Origin: JACRLV01 sp045863555
GTDB taxonomy: Bacteria > Planctomycetota > Phycisphaerae > UBA1845 > Fen-1342
Reading direction: 5' to 3'
NCBI GenBank assembly: GCA_045863555.1
Contig: BTUU01000009.1
Coordinates: 124,001 to 188,000 of the forward strand
DNA length: 64,000 nucleotides
The position numbers and the translations under genes were made by a program. Shown in pieces: positions 61,558 through 64,000 of this stretch; within the stretch, counting starts at the first letter, position 1, and every line of letters starts with the position of its first letter. The notes below the pieces were generated by a model. It was not told where the DNA came from and searched no databases. It saw only the letters and a list, made by a program, of their open reading frames with translations.

Positions 61558-61643
61558 GACCGGCCTCCGCGAATGCAGGCGGGACTACATGTTTGTCCAA
61601 CGCGGCGTCTCGCCACGAGGTCTTGGTCGCGGAGGCTGGTTTT
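61558..61643 (+). ncRNA. Y RNA 4, short form without tRNA-like domain
   Basis: Closing stem 61558-61572 with 61627-61641 (15 bp, inner ten perfect) ending in TTTT. It carries the Ro60-motif CGAATGCAGGCGGGACTACATG and the 3' TCGCGG, but between them there is only a short hairpin (GGCG-TCTC-CGCC region, 61603-61614). About 86 nt in all, no T loop. Confidence 0.75.
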
Positions 61644-61646
61644 GAA

Positions 61647-61806
61647 AGGGAATCGCGCGGTGAATGCCGGTGGAATTACATGGGCTGTTAACCCCGGGAT
61701 GCGGGTCCGAGTCCCGCCGGGCCTGGTCGCACGCCGACGAGGCGCGTAGCTCAATGGCAGAGCACGTTCGATTTCACCACACTCTCGTCGCCGCGCGATT
61801 TCTTGT
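61647..61806 (+). ncRNA. yrlA: Y RNA 5, tRNA-like domain in permuted order
   Basis: Closing stem 61647-61663 with 61788-61804 (17 bp). Motif GTGAATGCCGGTGG. Anticodon-like hairpin GGG-CTGTTAA-CCC (61682-61694), T arm GCGGG-TCCGAGT-CCCGC (61701-61717), acceptor CGGGCCT with AGGCGCG (6 of 7 pairs, one G-G), TA, D arm GCTC-AATGGCA-GAGC, then a TTTCA-loop segment. It ends 33 nt before the rtcA start. Confidence 0.83.
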
Positions 61807-61838
61807 ACGCTCGTGGAAAGGGTGGGCGTGAGGTTGAG

Positions 61839-62888
61839 ATGTTGACGATTGACGGCGCTGCCGGCGAAGGCGGCGGGCAGATTCTGCGGTCTTCGCTCGC
61901 GCTGTCCATGCTGACGGGCAAACCCTTCCGCGCCGAGAACATCCGCGCCGGGCGGGCCAAGCCGGGGCTCATGCGCCAGCATCTCACGGCCGTGCTCGCG
62001 GCCACGCGCGTGTCGAGCGCTGCCGTCGAAGGCGCTGAGATCGGGTCGAAAACGCTCACGTTCCAGCCGAACCAGCCCCACGGCGGCGACTACGTCTTCC
62101 AGATCGGCACCGCGGGCAGCACGACGCTCGTCCTCCAGACGATCCTGCTGCCGCTGCTGCTTGCCGACCGGTCGAGTCGCGTCGTGCTCGAGGGTGGCAC
62201 GCACAACCCGCACGCGCCGCCGTTCGACTTTCTCGCGGCCGCGTACCTGCCGCTCATCAACCGCATGGGCCCGCACGTCACGGCGGCGTGCGAGCGCCCG
62301 GGGTTCTTCCCCGCGGGCGGTGGCCGGATCGTCATCGATATCGAACCGGCGAAGCGGCTCGAAGGCTTCGCGCTGCTCGAACGCGGGGAAATGAAGACCC
62401 GCCGGGCTGTCGCGGCCGTCGCGGGCGGCGTGCCGGATCACGTGGCCGAGCGCGAACTGCGGACGATCGAGAAAACGCTCGGCTGGTCCGGCAGCGAACT
62501 GAACCTCCGCCGCGTCGATGGCCGCGGCCCGGGGAACGTGGTGACGCTCACGCTCGAATTTGAGCATGTGTGCGAGGTTTTCACGGGATTTGGCGAAGTC
62601 AGCCGGGCGGCGGAGGCGGTCGCGACGATCGCGGTCGACCAGTGCCGCCGGTACCTGAAGCGGACTGCTCCGGTGGGAGAATTTCTGACTGATCAACTCC
62701 TCTTGCCGCTCGCGGTCGCAGGTCGGGGTGAATTTGCTTCGACGGGGCTGTCGCCGCATGCGACGACGCACATCGAGCTGATTCAGCGGTTCCTGGAGAT
62801 CGACGTCGCGACGAAGCGGATGGAGCGCGGGGAGACGCACGTGACAATCGGCCAGCAAGCGACCGATGGTTCGCGAATACCGCAATGA
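61839..62888 (+). CDS. rtcA: RNA 3'-terminal phosphate cyclase
   Basis: 349 residues from ATG 61839 (GAGG just upstream). Motifs: GAAGEGGGQILRSSLALSMLTG, GLMRQHLTAV, EGGTHNPHAPPFDF and SPHATTHIELIQ with the adenylylated His at ~residue 311. It converts RNA 3'-phosphates to 2',3'-cyclic phosphates. It is the first protein gene after the Y RNA array and probably belongs to the sigma54 transcript. Its stop overlaps the next start. Confidence 0.93.
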   Translation: MLTIDGAAGEGGGQILRSSLALSMLTGKPFRAENIRAGRAKPGLMRQHLTAVLAATRVSSAAVEGAEIGSKTLTFQPNQPHGGDYVFQIGTAGSTTLVLQTILLPLLLADRSSRVVLEGGTHNPHAPPFDFLAAAYLPLINRMGPHVTAACERPGFFPAGGGRIVIDIEPAKRLEGFALLERGEMKTRRAVAAVAGGVPDHVAERELRTIEKTLGWSGSELNLRRVDGRGPGNVVTLTLEFEHVCEVFTGFGEVSRAAEAVATIAVDQCRRYLKRTAPVGEFLTDQLLLPLAVAGRGEFASTGLSPHATTHIELIQRFLEIDVATKRMERGETHVTIGQQATDGSRIPQ

Positions 62889-63238
62889 GGCGCGTGATGA
62901 GTCACGAACCAATAGAGCCGCGATGGAAGATCTCGTGGCTGTGCTGGATTGTCTCGACGCTATTTGGTGCCGCCTTGCTGGGTTACATCGGATTTCTGAA
63001 CGACCATGCCCGGCACGGTACGCCTTCCGACGTTGTTTCCAGCTATCTACGGTGGGGCGTTTTTGGGGGGCTCCTTTCTCAGACGTGGGCGATTCCCGTG
63101 AGCGTTGTGGTCGGGTCGAGTTCGACGTTTCGGGCGCTCGCGCGGCGAAAGCGCAACCAGTGCGTTCAATGCGGGTATTCGCTACGGGGAAACGTGAGTG
63201 GGCGATGTCCCGAATGCGGGACGGAGGTTCAGAGTTGA
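62885..63238 (+). CDS. Small membrane zinc-ribbon protein within the repair operon
   Basis: 117 residues from ATG 62885, overlapping the rtcA stop by 4 nt (ATG 62897 also possible). Two membrane helices (~18-40, ~55-78), then a C-terminal ribbon CVQCGYSLRGNVSGRCPECG. It resembles the protein at 28238. The tight coupling to rtcA suggests co-expression with RNA repair; its function is unknown. Confidence 0.7.
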   Translation: MRRVMSHEPIEPRWKISWLCWIVSTLFGAALLGYIGFLNDHARHGTPSDVVSSYLRWGVFGGLLSQTWAIPVSVVVGSSSTFRALARRKRNQCVQCGYSLRGNVSGRCPECGTEVQS

Positions 63239-63338
63239 TTCGTTGAATGCGGGGCAGATCGCTGCTCCTGTCTACACTCTCAACGGGGGTGGGCAGTCCT
63301 TAATAGGGAGACCCGCACTTGCGCTTGGGGCACTGATT

Positions 63339-64000
63339 ATGAAACGACGCGAATTGGCAAATCTCGGCGTGCCTTCGGGCGAGGCGATGAACGCGGGACT
63401 TGTGGCGTGCGGGGCGGCCGCTCGGGCCGGGAGCTCGGGCGAAGACATCCGCTCGACCGCCCGTTCGATCGTCGCGCGGCCCGCGGATTTCACGGCCGAC
63501 CCGATCTGGGGCGACTTTGCGGCGAAGATGCTCAGCGAGCAGACGAACCCGACGCCGCCGGTGGCGCTGCGGAACGACCTGGGCTACGCGGCGTGGGGTG
63601 AGGAAATCGACGACGCGGCGCATCAACAGATGCGCAATGCGTGCAAGCTGCCGGTCAGCGTGGCCGCGGCGCTCATGCCGGATGCACACGTCGGCTACGG
63701 CCTGCCGATCGGCGGGGTGCTTGCGACCGAGGGCGCGGTCATCCCCTATGCCGTCGGCGTGGACATCGCGTGCCGCGTGAAGATGACCGTCTTCGACCTC
63801 CCGCCCAAGGCGCTCCAGGGCGAGGCGGACCGGTTCGCCAATATCCTCGAACGCGAGACAAAGTTCGGCGTCGGCGGCGGCTGGCGCGGCGGCGACCGGC
63901 CGACGCATGACGTGCTGGATGAGGACTGGTCCGTCGCGCGGCGGGCGGGCGTCGAAAAGGACCACGCGTGGTCGCAACTCGGCACGAGCGGATCCGGGAA
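63339..64000 (+). CDS. rtcB: RtcB RNA ligase (3' end cut by window)
   Basis: The visible 220 residues start at ATG 63339. Motifs: ALMPDAHVGYGLPIGGVLATEGAVIPYAVGVDIACRVKMTVFDLP in pieces (PDAHVG, GGVLA, GVDIACR with the metal-binding Cys). It carries on past the window end, where the catalytic His motif should lie. It ligates 3'-phosphate/2',3'-cyclic phosphate ends to 5'-OH RNA ends. Different from the shorter RtcB at 25981: it has an ~80-residue N-terminal part before the first motif. Confidence 0.9.
   Translation, partial: MKRRELANLGVPSGEAMNAGLVACGAAARAGSSGEDIRSTARSIVARPADFTADPIWGDFAAKMLSEQTNPTPPVALRNDLGYAAWGEEIDDAAHQQMRNACKLPVSVAAALMPDAHVGYGLPIGGVLATEGAVIPYAVGVDIACRVKMTVFDLPPKALQGEADRFANILERETKFGVGGGWRGGDRPTHDVLDEDWSVARRAGVEKDHAWSQLGTSGSG

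Noticed and set aside
60984..61749. Short open frames inside the Y RNA array
   Set aside because: They run through tRNA-like arms and closing stems; no ribosome-binding sites and no conserved protein features.
60861..61806. Array read as ordinary tRNA gene cluster or CRISPR
   Set aside because: Only 61462-61534 has the normal tRNA order; the others have T arm before D arm and long closing stems. There are no regular repeat-spacer units.

Overview
The window is GC-rich, densely coded bacterial chromosome, most likely from a planctomycete (Planctomycetota, possibly class Phycisphaerae; this is inferred from gene content, not from a phylogeny). The pointers are an ECF sigma factor overlapping a Ser/Thr kinase-WD40 receptor, secreted proteins that end in paired EF-hand/dockerin-like repeats (GDLD..G.V...DL..LL..FG), two prepilin-like proteins with a Phe-Thr-Leu cleavage motif, several small membrane proteins with a C-terminal zinc ribbon, and a dispersed repeat with the core CGCTAGCGAGGG.

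Layout. 1-10.4 kb: end of a pyruvate-kinase-like gene, an O-antigen-ligase-like membrane protein, a metallophosphoesterase-LamG protein and an unrecognised three-gene module whose last two members share a domain. 10.4-17 kb: a hemerythrin-like protein, then an expanded tandem array of secreted beta-propeller/dockerin genes (two intact copies with the same promoter, plus remnants at both ends), interrupted by a decayed PIN toxin-antitoxin pair and followed by a four-unit repeat. 17-25 kb: housekeeping genes (purQ, clpS, ribH, nusB, marC-type, an orphan atpC, DUF444). 25-27 kb: a decayed DUF433 toxin-antitoxin unit and a coupled pair of an RbfA-like protein and a short RtcB-type RNA ligase. 27-34 kb: a nucleotide-sugar epimerase, the ECF sigma factor/kinase operon and a dockerin lipoprotein. 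34-44 kb: a metal transporter, a proton-pumping pyrophosphatase, S21, and a polysaccharide deacetylase/formyltransferase pair. 44-57 kb: mfd, two prepilins, obgE, ATP-type PEP carboxykinase with an SbtA bicarbonate transporter, and a WD40/dockerin protein.

The most notable region is 57.3-64.0 kb, an RNA-repair island. rtcR (sigma54 activator with an N-terminal sensor domain) is divergent from a Ro60 gene that has a good -24/-12 sigma54 promoter. Behind Ro60 lies an array of five Y RNAs, recognised here from long closing stems that share the motif CGAATGC on the 5' side and TCG on the 3' side. Four carry a tRNA-like domain in permuted order (T arm, acceptor, D arm). A normal tRNA gene is embedded in the array. 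The array is followed by rtcA, a small membrane zinc-ribbon gene and the start of rtcB. Three of the permuted tRNA mimics also show a 3-bp, 7-nt anticodon-like hairpin with U33 and A37 and three different triplets (UUG, UCA, GUU).

How the parts fit: RtcR would sense RNA damage and switch on Ro60, Y RNAs, the end-healing cyclase RtcA and the ligase RtcB as one unit. The separate RbfA-like/RtcB pair at 25.6-27.2 kb may be a second repair system aimed at the ribosome (inference).
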